Shown: piece after piece, positions 1-5,194 of the stretch | How positions within the stretch are numbered: the stretch's first letter is position 1 | Layout of the letters: each line of letters opens with the position of its first letter | Source of the DNA: CAWJEL01 sp964647255 | Lineage (GTDB): Bacteria; Chloroflexota; Anaerolineae; CG2-30-64-16 | Direction of reading: 5' to 3' | Length of the DNA stretch: 5,194 bases | Assembly: GCA_964647255.1 (NCBI GenBank) | Contig: CAZYGI010000156.1 | Coordinates: forward strand, 1 to 5,194 | Translations under genes and position numbers: made by a program | Notes under the pieces: model-generated | What the model saw: only the letters and a program-made list of their open reading frames with translations | Told to the model about the DNA's origin: nothing | The model's database searches: none

Positions 1-161
1 ACGCCGGCCATCATCCCTTCCCCAGACCCAGGGAGACTTATGGGTAATCACCACGTCGCGCTGGAATTTAAGCTCGAGTTGTCTCGCGGCTTACATCATA
101 CGGGAGCAGATGTGATATGCTGCCAATAGCGCCGACTCCCTGACGCGACGCAGTATTCTTC

Positions 162-168
162 AAGGAGG
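162..168 (+). promoter_or_regulatory. Strong ribosome binding site of the secreted Ig-like protein gene
   Basis: AAGGAGG lies 8 nt before the ATG at 177. This near-perfect match to the anti-Shine-Dalgarno sequence fixes the start of the downstream gene, which is followed by a good signal peptide. Upstream (1-161) I see no convincing sigma-70 promoter and no recognisable gene. The sequence there is less GC-rich than the coding region. Confidence 0.8.
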
Positions 169-176
169 CGAAAACT

Positions 177-1001
177 ATGCTCACTGTACATTCGACTCGC
201 TCATCGGCCGGACGGATCGCGATTGTTGTCCTGATGCTTGTGCTGCTGGCGACTGCGCTCCCGGCAGCATCTGCGGCGCCTTCTGCTGGTCCCGTGGCGC
301 AGCAGAGCGCCGTGACTTGCACCTATCGGGCCAGCTTCCTCGGTGACGTGACTGTGCCTGACAACACGGTGTTTTCGCCGGGGGCTGCGTTTGTCAAGAC
401 CTGGCGGCTCCGCAACGACGGGAATTGCGCGTGGGGACCGGGCACGACTGTAGATGCGTTGGGGTTCGTCGGCGGCAATTCGATGGGCAGCCCGACAACC
501 GTGCCCCTGGCGGTGACGGTTAACCCAGGGCAGGCCGCGAACCTGTCCGTCTCGCTGATCGCACCCGGGGCTGCCGGGGTCCACCGCGGTGATTGGAAGC
601 TCCGCCGCACCAACGGAACCACCTTTGGCGTCGGCGGGCTGGGCAATCCCTTTTACGTGCAGATCAGGGTGGCGGCGGCGGCCGGGCCCGAGCGTATCAA
701 TTTTGCATCGGGCGGGACCACCGCCAGCCGCCAGGGCCGCGTGACTTTTGGGGGCCAGCGGGAGTACGTGCTCCGCGCGCTGGCCGGGCAGGAGATGACG
801 GTGGCGATCGTTTCGCCGCACAACATCGCCAACTTCGCCGTCACAGGCTTGACAGACGGCCAGCCCTACAAGCGGCTGGTGAACGAAGATCGCTTCTTCA
901 CGTTCACGCTGCCCGCGACGCAGGACTATCAAATTTCCGTCGCGACGCCGGGCGACCCGGTGGAGTACGTGCTCTCAGTGGCGGTTGCACCGTTGCCATA
1001 G
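177..1001 (+). CDS. Secreted protein with NBR1-type Ig-like domain and C-terminal beta-sandwich domain
   Basis: This is a 274-residue exported protein. Residues 1-33 form a signal peptide: basic start, hydrophobic core from about 14 to 30, and an AxA site (A31-S32-A33). Residues 48-165 fit the bacterial NBR1-type Ig-like domain: a VFSPGAAFVKTWRLRNDGNCAW signature in pieces (66-86), a PGQ turn (117-119) and a GDWKL strand (138-142). C48 and C84 are the only cysteines in the mature part and could form a disulfide, as is common in these domains. Residues 172-272 form a second all-beta region (YVLRALAGQ, FTFTLPATQDYQI, EYVLSV), probably PPC-like. In bacteria such domains are structural or ligand-binding, and no catalytic motif is seen. 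The exact role is unknown. There is no lipobox, so the protein is probably released or held non-covalently. It stands alone on the + strand, convergent with the pirin gene. Confidence 0.85.
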   Translation: MLTVHSTRSSAGRIAIVVLMLVLLATALPAASAAPSAGPVAQQSAVTCTYRASFLGDVTVPDNTVFSPGAAFVKTWRLRNDGNCAWGPGTTVDALGFVGGNSMGSPTTVPLAVTVNPGQAANLSVSLIAPGAAGVHRGDWKLRRTNGTTFGVGGLGNPFYVQIRVAAAAGPERINFASGGTTASRQGRVTFGGQREYVLRALAGQEMTVAIVSPHNIANFAVTGLTDGQPYKRLVNEDRFFTFTLPATQDYQISVATPGDPVEYVLSVAVAPLP

Positions 1002-1050
1002 GAGCGGAAAGCCATCGGCCGGTCGCTCTTCGGCCCCTGCACCGGAATGG

Positions 1051-1098
1051 AGGCTTCAGCCGGCGGTCTTGATGGTTCAGAAAAACCGGCTGAAGCCT
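1051..1098. repeat. 13-bp perfect inverted repeat in the convergent gap (REP-like, possible bidirectional terminator)
   Basis: The left arm AGGCTTCAGCCGG (1051-1063) is the exact reverse complement of the right arm CCGGCTGAAGCCT (1086-1098), with a 22-nt spacer. A G-U pair could extend the stem by one in RNA. The arm itself contains a nearly palindromic core (GGCT-NN-AGCC), as in repetitive extragenic palindromes. It lies between the stops of two convergent genes (1001 and 1116), where it would form a strong hairpin in either transcript. Neither side has a real U-tract, so a classic intrinsic terminator is not shown. A smaller GGCCG/CGGCC stem (1017-1021 with 1031-1035) precedes it. Confidence 0.7.
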
Positions 1099-1115
1099 TG
1101 AATTCACACCGGGTT

Positions 1116-1967
1116 CTATTGCACGAACGTCCCATTGCGGAGATCGTCCAGCGCCTGGAGGATTTCTGCGCGCGTGTTCATCACGAATGGGCCGTAGCGA
1201 GCGATCGGCTCGCCCAGCGGCGCGCCGGACACGAGCAGGAAGCGGAGCCCATCCGCGCCGGCGCTCGCGTGGACCGCATCGCCATCCCCGAACACCGCCA
1301 GCTTCGGCGCGGCCACGGTCGTCCCGCCCTCCGCCGGCCCGAACTTGCCGCTGCCCCGGAAGGCGTAGGCGAAGGCCGCATGGCTGGCCGGCACGGGCTG
1401 CTCAAACGAAGCGCCCGCCGGGAGCGCCACGTCAATGTAGCTCGGCTCGGCGTAGATCTCTGACACCGGCCCATGCACCTCGCCCACCGCGCCCGCGATC
1501 ACCCGGATCACCGCGCCATCGGGGCGGCGGACCTCCGGGATGGTCGCGTTGAGGACATCCTGGTAGCGCGGCCGGGTCATCTTGAGCCGCGCCGGCAAAT
1601 TGACCCAGAGCTGGAAGCCTTCCATCTTTCCATCAACCGGTTTGGGCATTTCCTCGTGCATGATGCCGCGGCCCGCGGTCATCCACTGGACGTCCCCCGC
1701 GCCGAGACTGCCGGCGTTGCCCAGGCTGTCCTTGTGATTCACCGTTCCGGCAAGCATGTAGGTCACGGTCTCGATTCCGCGGTGCGGGTGCATCGGGAAG
1801 CCCGCCAGGTAGTCGGCCGGGTTGTCGGAGCCGAAATGATCGAAGAGCAGGAACGGATCCAGGTAGTCGAGCGTGACCCCGGCGATGCTCCGCCGCAGCC
1901 GCACACCCGCGCCTTCGATCACGCGCTGCGGCTCGATAAGACGTTGGACAGTTCGAATGACACTCAT
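1116..1967 (-). CDS. Pirin family protein (bicupin)
   Basis: This is a 283-residue pirin, close to the usual family length. The N-terminal cupin holds the family signature: HPHRGIETVTYML with H60 and H62, then AGRGIMHEEMP with H104 and E106. These align with the Fe ligands of human pirin (two His, then His and Glu). The C-terminal half (about 165-283) is the pirin C-terminal cupin and ends in the typical GEPIARYGPFVMNTRAEI-type segment. Known pirins act as Fe-dependent quercetin dioxygenases or redox-sensing regulators, and the substrate here cannot be told. There is no signal peptide, so it is cytoplasmic. The ATG overlaps the stop of the DinB-family gene (ATGA), and an AGAGGA motif inside that gene lies about 8 nt upstream, so translation is probably coupled. 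All metal ligands are present. Confidence 0.96.
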   Translation of the reverse strand: MSVIRTVQRLIEPQRVIEGAGVRLRRSIAGVTLDYLDPFLLFDHFGSDNPADYLAGFPMHPHRGIETVTYMLAGTVNHKDSLGNAGSLGAGDVQWMTAGRGIMHEEMPKPVDGKMEGFQLWVNLPARLKMTRPRYQDVLNATIPEVRRPDGAVIRVIAGAVGEVHGPVSEIYAEPSYIDVALPAGASFEQPVPASHAAFAYAFRGSGKFGPAEGGTTVAAPKLAVFGDGDAVHASAGADGLRFLLVSGAPLGEPIARYGPFVMNTRAEILQALDDLRNGTFVQ

Positions 1968-2446
1968 ATGATTTTGTCCTCTTTGCCGGCGAGCTGGCGC
2001 AGCAGCTCGGTCTGGCCTACGTGATAGGTTTCGTGAAAGAAGAGGAAGAAGATGTTGCTGCCGACGGTGGTGACGCGCTCGCCAAAGCGCAGCTCCCGCA
2101 CCATATCTTCCTCCGTGGCTGCACCCAGCGCGGCGGTGAGCGCGGCCTGCGATTGCGCCAGGAGCGCGAGCAGTTCCGGAAGTGGCAGCACGCCCGGGCC
2201 ATCGGCCGTAATCGGCTCCGACTCGCGCTGATAACGCCGGCCGGCATCGCCTATCACCGGTGCTGCGCCGAGCGCGGCCAGGATGCGATCCCGGTTGTCG
2301 GCCAGGTGGCCCAAGATCCAGTTGAGACAGTTGCCGCGAAACGGCGGTTGCAGCAGACTATCGGCCTGAGTCAGGCCCTCCGCCTGGCGTTGGAGGATGA
2401 TCAGGTTGCGTTCAAACGCGTCGCTAAGTTGTTGTGGGGTGAGCAT
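1964..2446 (-). CDS. DinB/YfiT-like four-helix metalloprotein
   Basis: This 160-residue cytoplasmic protein of the DinB superfamily (not DNA polymerase IV) has the usual length. The expected metal triad is present: H47 in helix 2 (NWILGHLADNRDRIL), plus H138 and H142 in the last long helix (FFHETYHVGQTELLRQ, an HxxxH pattern). Members include DNA-damage-inducible proteins and thiol-S-transferases (bacillithiol or mycothiol dependent). The substrate here is unknown. The ATG is preceded by GGGGGA about 6 nt upstream, and a good promoter lies within the 90-bp gap. The stop overlaps the pirin start by 4 bp, so the two genes form one transcription unit. Confidence 0.93.
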   Translation of the reverse strand: MLTPQQLSDAFERNLIILQRQAEGLTQADSLLQPPFRGNCLNWILGHLADNRDRILAALGAAPVIGDAGRRYQRESEPITADGPGVLPLPELLALLAQSQAALTAALGAATEEDMVRELRFGERVTTVGSNIFFLFFHETYHVGQTELLRQLAGKEDKII

Positions 2447-2488
2447 GGGTCTTCCCCCGTTTTGTTGGGATGGCGGAATGGAGACCCG

Positions 2489-2517
2489 ATTATGACACAG
2501 AGCCGCCCATCAGGCAA
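2489..2517 (-). promoter_or_regulatory. Sigma-70-type promoter with extended -10 for the DinB-pirin unit
   Basis: Read on the - strand, TTGCCT (2517-2512) is followed by exactly 17 nt and then CATAAT (2494-2489). A TG one base before the -10 makes an extended -10 (TGTCATAAT). The -35 matches consensus at 4 of 6 positions and the -10 at 5 of 6. Initiation near 2482 would leave a leader of about 35 nt with the SD GGGGGA. It lies just after the glycosyltransferase stop at 2537, in the only noncoding gap on this strand. This is a motif-based call. Confidence 0.5.
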
Positions 2518-2536
2518 CCGCGGGGATTGCTGAGAA

Positions 2537-3418
2537 TCAACCGAAGTTCTCCCCGAACCGGGCGAAGTACCAGTCGTCGTCGCGGACGCGCCGCGGCTGG
2601 AGGGCGGCGCGCCGCGCCAGTACATCGCTGTCCACCAGCGCCAAGACCGCCTCGGGAAAGCCGGCCCAAGTTTGATAATACGACATGACCTTCAGCGTCC
2701 GCTCGCGACGAAAGTGCAGCAGCGCCAGCCGCAGCCGGTTGTGGATGATCTTGGCTGTTTCGACCGCATAGGGGTGATGGGTGCGAAACAAGTGATAAAT
2801 CGTGACCGCGGGCTGCATCACCACCTGGCGCCCCAGCAGCCACGCGCGCAGGCAGATCTCATGATCCTCCGCGCCCCAGCGCGTCATGCCCTCGTCATAG
2901 CCGCCTAACTGGTCGAAGACCTCCCGCCGGATGGCGTGACAGCCGCCCGGCAGCAGCGGCACCCAGTACGGCTGGTCGGCAAGCTGCGGCAGCCATCGGA
3001 TCTCCAGGCTGGCGTCAACCCAGACCGCGCCGAAGCCGCGCGGGCCGTCGCCGTGGAGCAGGCTGGCAAAGGCCGGCCCGACCAATCCGACCTGGGGCGC
3101 GGCCAGGGGGGCGACCAGCCCGGCCAGCCAGCCGGGCGGGGTGTAGCAGTGACCGTCCATGAACACCAGGGTTTCGCCCCCGGCAGCCTGCGCGCCGCGA
3201 TTGCGTGCGCGAGCCACCCCCAGGCCTGCCTCGTGGACGATGCGCACCTGGGGGCAGCCTGCAAACCGGCCGGCCACGTCGCCCGGGCTGCCGTCGGTCG
3301 AGCCGTCGTCTACGACGACGACCTCGACCGCATCGCAGCCTGCATTCTCCAGCGCGGCTGAGACTGTGTCGGCCAGGTTGGCGCCCTCGTTGTGGGCCGG
3401 AATGATGACGCTGATCAT
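2537..3418 (-). CDS. Family 2 glycosyltransferase with polypeptide GalNAc-transferase-like motifs
   Basis: This is a 293-residue GT-A fold glycosyltransferase. It opens with the family start SVIIPAHNEGANL and has the nucleotide-binding VVVVDDGSTDGS (33-44). The metal site is DGH (88-90) in FMDGHCYTPPGWL, the DxH form of polypeptide GalNAc-transferases (DSHCE), rather than the DxD of most family 2 enzymes. The C-terminal part continues the likeness: GGCHAIRREVF (158-168), LGGYDEGM (171-178), WGAEDHE (181-187) and HLFRTHHPY (209-217). H209 fits the third metal ligand of GalNAc-transferases. There is no lectin domain, signal peptide or clear membrane segment, so it is a soluble cytoplasmic enzyme with unknown donor and acceptor. 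The start codon overlaps the stop of the upstream IPT/TIG gene (ATGA) and has no good SD of its own, which implies translational coupling to that gene. Confidence 0.92.
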   Translation of the reverse strand: MISVIIPAHNEGANLADTVSAALENAGCDAVEVVVVDDGSTDGSPGDVAGRFAGCPQVRIVHEAGLGVARARNRGAQAAGGETLVFMDGHCYTPPGWLAGLVAPLAAPQVGLVGPAFASLLHGDGPRGFGAVWVDASLEIRWLPQLADQPYWVPLLPGGCHAIRREVFDQLGGYDEGMTRWGAEDHEICLRAWLLGRQVVMQPAVTIYHLFRTHHPYAVETAKIIHNRLRLALLHFRRERTLKVMSYYQTWAGFPEAVLALVDSDVLARRAALQPRRVRDDDWYFARFGENFG

Positions 3419-4602
3419 CCCGGCAGCAGGCGCCGAGCCTCATCCACGAACGCCATCGCCCGCACCTCGGACACGCCGAGCGCCTGGGCCACCTGCGCCG
3501 GCTCCAGCGCAGCCAATGCCGCCAGATCGGCGACCCCTGCCGCCTCCAATTTGGCCGCCAGCGCCGGGCCGATGCCTCGCACCTCCGTCACCGGGCGGCC
3601 GGATGCTTCGAACGGATGGAATGTGGGCAAGATCGTCGGGCTGATGGTGGCGTTGATGGTCGGATTGATTGTTGCGAAGATGCCCGGGTTGATCGTCGGC
3701 AGGATCGTCGGCAAGATCGTCGGCAGGATCGTCGGCAAGATCGTCGGCAGGATCGTCGGCGAAATCGTCGGCGAAATCGTCGGCAGGATCGTGGGCAGGA
3801 TCGTCGGCAGGATCGTCGGCAGGATCGTCGGTTCAATCGTCGGGAGGATGATCTTGTTGACCGTGAAGAAGACCTTATTGGGATCCCAGCTTTGCACGGC
3901 GCCGCCGGGCAGCTCCACAGTGAAGCCGCGCGCCCCGGCAACGGCATCGGACAAGATCCTGATCGCGACGGCCACCTTGTTGTCCGTGGTATCCAGGATC
4001 TTCACCTTGATGTTCGGATCCTCGACAATTGCCCCTGCCTTGCCAATACTGACCTGGAAGAAAGTGACGGCGGACGCCTTCTGGAGGTTCTCGCCGATGA
4101 TCGTCGCCTCGACGGTTGCGCCTGCGAGTCCGGTGTCCGGTTCGATGGCCGTGATCACCGGCTGGGCCGGGGCCGCGGCCACGGTGAAGGTGACGCCGCT
4201 CGGACTTTGCGCCGTGCCGGCCGGCGTGGTCGCGCTGAAGCTGCGCGCTCCCGTCGCCGCGGAGGCTGCGATGGTGATGTTGACCCGCACGCTGCTCGCC
4301 GTCGCCGAGACGATGGCCGCGGTGATGCCCGCGCCGGAGAACGTGACGGCCGTGGCCTCCGCCAGGTTGGTCCCGGTGATGTTGGCCGCCACTGTAGCAC
4401 CTTGTTGGCCGTTGGTCGCGCTGATGCCGGTGATCGTTGGCTTAGGTGCTTCCTGCGCCTGCACCGTGATGACGACCTGATCGGGCGCACTGACCAGGCC
4501 GGCGCTGTCTTCGACCACAAGCTCAAGGACGTGCCGGCCGACCGGCAGCGTGACCTGGACGATGGGCTGATTGGTTTCAAAGGGGAATTGGGTCAGGGCC
4601 AT
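3415..4602 (-). CDS. IPT/TIG-domain protein with IxPT repeat stalk and C-terminal helix-hairpin-helix
   Basis: This 395-residue protein is modular and has no signal peptide or membrane segment. Residues 1-49 are beta-rich (VTLPVGRHVLELVVEDSAG) and resemble the second half of a PKD domain. Residues 55-142 and 147-248 are two IPT/TIG-like Ig folds, each opening with PxITxIxPxxG-type strands and containing a GxNL turn. Residues 252-327 form 19 in-register tetrapeptides, mostly ILPT, probably an extended stalk. Residues 338-393 are a helix-hairpin-helix pair (VRGIGPALAAKLEAAGV, then LGVSEVRAMAFVDEARRLL). HhH modules usually bind DNA without base preference but also serve as protein-contact modules. 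The function is unknown; the layout suggests a structural or adaptor protein. It follows the partial PKD-like gene by 11 nt and overlaps the glycosyltransferase by 4 bp. Confidence 0.85.
   Translation of the reverse strand: MALTQFPFETNQPIVQVTLPVGRHVLELVVEDSAGLVSAPDQVVITVQAQEAPKPTITGISATNGQQGATVAANITGTNLAEATAVTFSGAGITAAIVSATASSVRVNITIAASAATGARSFSATTPAGTAQSPSGVTFTVAAAPAQPVITAIEPDTGLAGATVEATIIGENLQKASAVTFFQVSIGKAGAIVEDPNIKVKILDTTDNKVAVAIRILSDAVAGARGFTVELPGGAVQSWDPNKVFFTVNKIILPTIEPTILPTILPTILPTILPTISPTISPTILPTILPTILPTILPTILPTINPGIFATINPTINATISPTILPTFHPFEASGRPVTEVRGIGPALAAKLEAAGVADLAALAALEPAQVAQALGVSEVRAMAFVDEARRLLPG
3622..3849 (-). repeat. 12-bp tandem repeat encoding 19 IxPT tetrapeptides
   Basis: The repeat is in frame in the IPT/TIG protein (residues 252-327). 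Its core (3691-3846) is 13 nearly identical 12-mers, reading GATCGTCGGCAG or GATCGTCGGCAA on the + strand. From 3691 to 3738 the CAG and CAA forms alternate, giving two identical 24-bp units, a sign of duplication in steps. Toward 3622 the units degenerate (INPG, IFAT, INPT, INAT) but keep their register. Because 12 is a multiple of 3, unit gain or loss would change stalk length without a frameshift. Confidence 0.95.
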
Positions 4603-4610
4603 GTTCTGCT

Positions 4611-4615
4611 CTCCT
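4611..4615 (-). promoter_or_regulatory. Ribosome binding site of the IPT/TIG gene
   Basis: AGGAG on the - strand (4615-4611) lies 8 nt before the ATG at 4602 and overlaps the TAG stop of the upstream gene. It supports independent initiation at 4602, which matters because the two genes may otherwise be halves of one frameshifted gene. Confidence 0.7.
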
Positions 4616-5194
4616 ATCCTGCTTTTTCATCCCAGCGATACGTGACGATGTGGTCGCCCGGGGCCTCCGAGCCGCTCGCATCCAGGGTTATCGTTGCTTC
4701 CGACCCGGAGGTGACGATCGTACGATCCGAGCCTGCGTCGGCCACCGGCGCATTGGCGCTGGACCGGAGGGCCCAGCGATAGCGCGTCACCTGGCGGCCG
4801 CCGAACGCCCGCGAGCCGCTGGCGTCGAGGGTGGCGGTCGCGTCTGCCCCGGCCGCCGTGATGCTTTGGTTCGCGCCGGCATCGGCCGCGGGGGGCGTGA
4901 GCACCGCCTCCGAAAGCTCACGCGCAGCCTGCGCGACCGCGTCCTGGGCGGTGAGCAGGGGATCGAACGCGGCCCCGTGGCTCAACGCGGCGAGCAGCCC
5001 CCCGACCGCCGCCGTGTACGTCGCGTATTCCGCCAGGCCGGTGAGGTTGGGGTAATCTGCCCCCAACTCCTGGCCGGCGTCCTGCTCGATCGCGGCGAGC
5101 GCGGCCAGAGCGCTCGCCACGCCGTCCGGCTGCAGATTGCCCAGCCGCGCCATTATCTCGATCGTCAGCGCAGCCTGGCGCACGTCGGCGGTTG
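4614..5194 (-). CDS. Partial protein with helical N-terminal region and two half-PKD-like repeats
   Basis: The frame is open to the right edge of the window. A GTG at 5183 is a possible start, but no SD is visible in the 11 bases before it and the frame continues, so the gene is most likely truncated by the window. Counting from that GTG, residues 1-95 are Ala/Leu-rich and helical with no recognised family. Residues 100-137 and 148-184 are two similar units (ADAG..., TLDASGS..., VT.YRW) that match the first half of PKD domains. Neither unit contains the usual second half. The protein ends at YRWDEKAG, just after the second unit. It is the first gene visible of the unit leading into the IPT/TIG protein, with 11 nt between them. 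Role unknown, probably structural or surface-associated. Confidence 0.75.
   Translation of the reverse strand, partial: TADVRQAALTIEIMARLGNLQPDGVASALAALAAIEQDAGQELGADYPNLTGLAEYATYTAAVGGLLAALSHGAAFDPLLTAQDAVAQAARELSEAVLTPPAADAGANQSITAAGADATATLDASGSRAFGGRQVTRYRWALRSSANAPVADAGSDRTIVTSGSEATITLDASGSEAPGDHIVTYRWDEKAG
4632..4886 (-). repeat. Two diverged direct repeats of a half-PKD unit
   Basis: Unit 1 (4886-4773) and unit 2 (4742-4632) encode 38 and 37 residues. They share ADAG at the start, TLDASGS in the middle and YRW at the end, separated by a 10-residue linker. They are diverged at the DNA level, so the duplication is old. The shared pattern is that of PKD strands up to the conserved YRW. 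Confidence 0.7.

Noticed and set aside
91..119. Possible promoter upstream of the secreted protein gene (TTACAT, 17 nt, GATATG with TG before the -10)
   Set aside because: The -35 matches only 2 of 6 and the -10 only 3 of 6 consensus positions, which is too weak to call.
1..129. Open frames at the left edge as the end of an upstream gene
   Set aside because: They are short (about 40 codons), show no recognisable motif, and more than one frame is open, so none can be preferred.
201..932. Long - strand open frame opposite the secreted Ig-like gene
   Set aside because: It has no domain likeness and an Arg/His-rich composition typical of shadow frames. The + strand gene has a strong SD, a signal peptide and a recognisable domain.
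1047..2024. + strand open frames opposite the pirin gene (1047-1463, 1187-1552, 1473-2024)
   Set aside because: Composition is skewed to Arg, Pro and Ala, there is no SD, and they lie opposite a clear pirin with all metal ligands.
2514..2530. Small hairpin (GCAA/TTGC) after the glycosyltransferase stop as a terminator
   Set aside because: The stem is only 4 bp with no U-tract, and it overlaps the -35 of the better supported promoter.
3691..3846. Short regular repeats that could suggest a CRISPR array
   Set aside because: The 12-bp units are directly adjacent with no unique spacers, and they are in frame in a coding sequence.
3392..4782. Two long + strand open frames (3392-4480 and 3616-4782) with IVGR- or RQDR-type repeats
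   Set aside because: They are antisense shadows of the IPT/TIG gene. The 12-bp repeat without stops and the high GC keep all frames open. The - strand frame has recognisable domains, an SD and tight gene overlaps.
5181..5183. GTG as the start of the rightmost gene
   Set aside because: The frame remains open to the window edge and no SD is visible in the bases before it. An internal Val codon is more likely.

Overview
The window is a high-GC bacterial segment that looks like Chloroflexota. This is an inference: a secreted NBR1-type Ig-like protein, PKD and IPT/TIG modules with Pro/Thr linkers, and a high-GC sequence with little intergenic space are a familiar mix in that phylum. No rRNA or marker gene fixes the taxon. 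No tRNA, rRNA, CRISPR array, transposase or integrase was seen.

Layout, left to right. (1) Bases 1-176 hold no recognisable gene and end in a strong Shine-Dalgarno (SD). (2) A + strand gene (177-1001) encodes a secreted two-domain beta-sandwich protein: signal peptide, NBR1-like Ig domain and a second beta domain. (3) A convergent gap (1002-1115) carries a perfect 13-bp inverted repeat. (4) On the - strand, a DinB-family protein (2446-1964) and a pirin (1967-1116) overlap by ATGA and form a two-gene unit. A good extended -10 promoter sits in the 90-bp gap upstream. (5) Further upstream on the - strand is a three-gene unit read from the right edge. It comprises a partial gene with two half-PKD-like repeats (5194-4614), an IPT/TIG protein with a 19-unit IxPT repeat and a C-terminal helix-hairpin-helix (4602-3415), and a family-2 glycosyltransferase whose motifs resemble polypeptide GalNAc-transferases (3418-2537). 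The last two genes overlap by ATGA.

The DinB-pirin pair looks like ordinary housekeeping or stress metalloproteins. The right-hand unit is the part worth attention. A Thr/Pro repeat protein is translationally coupled to a GalNAc-transferase-like enzyme, which suggests (but does not prove) an enzyme-substrate pair. In addition, a PKD-like fold appears to be split across the junction of the two structural genes, next to a run of five A, so a frameshift or a split gene should be checked. What lies beyond the right edge is needed to say whether this belongs to a larger surface or tail-like system.
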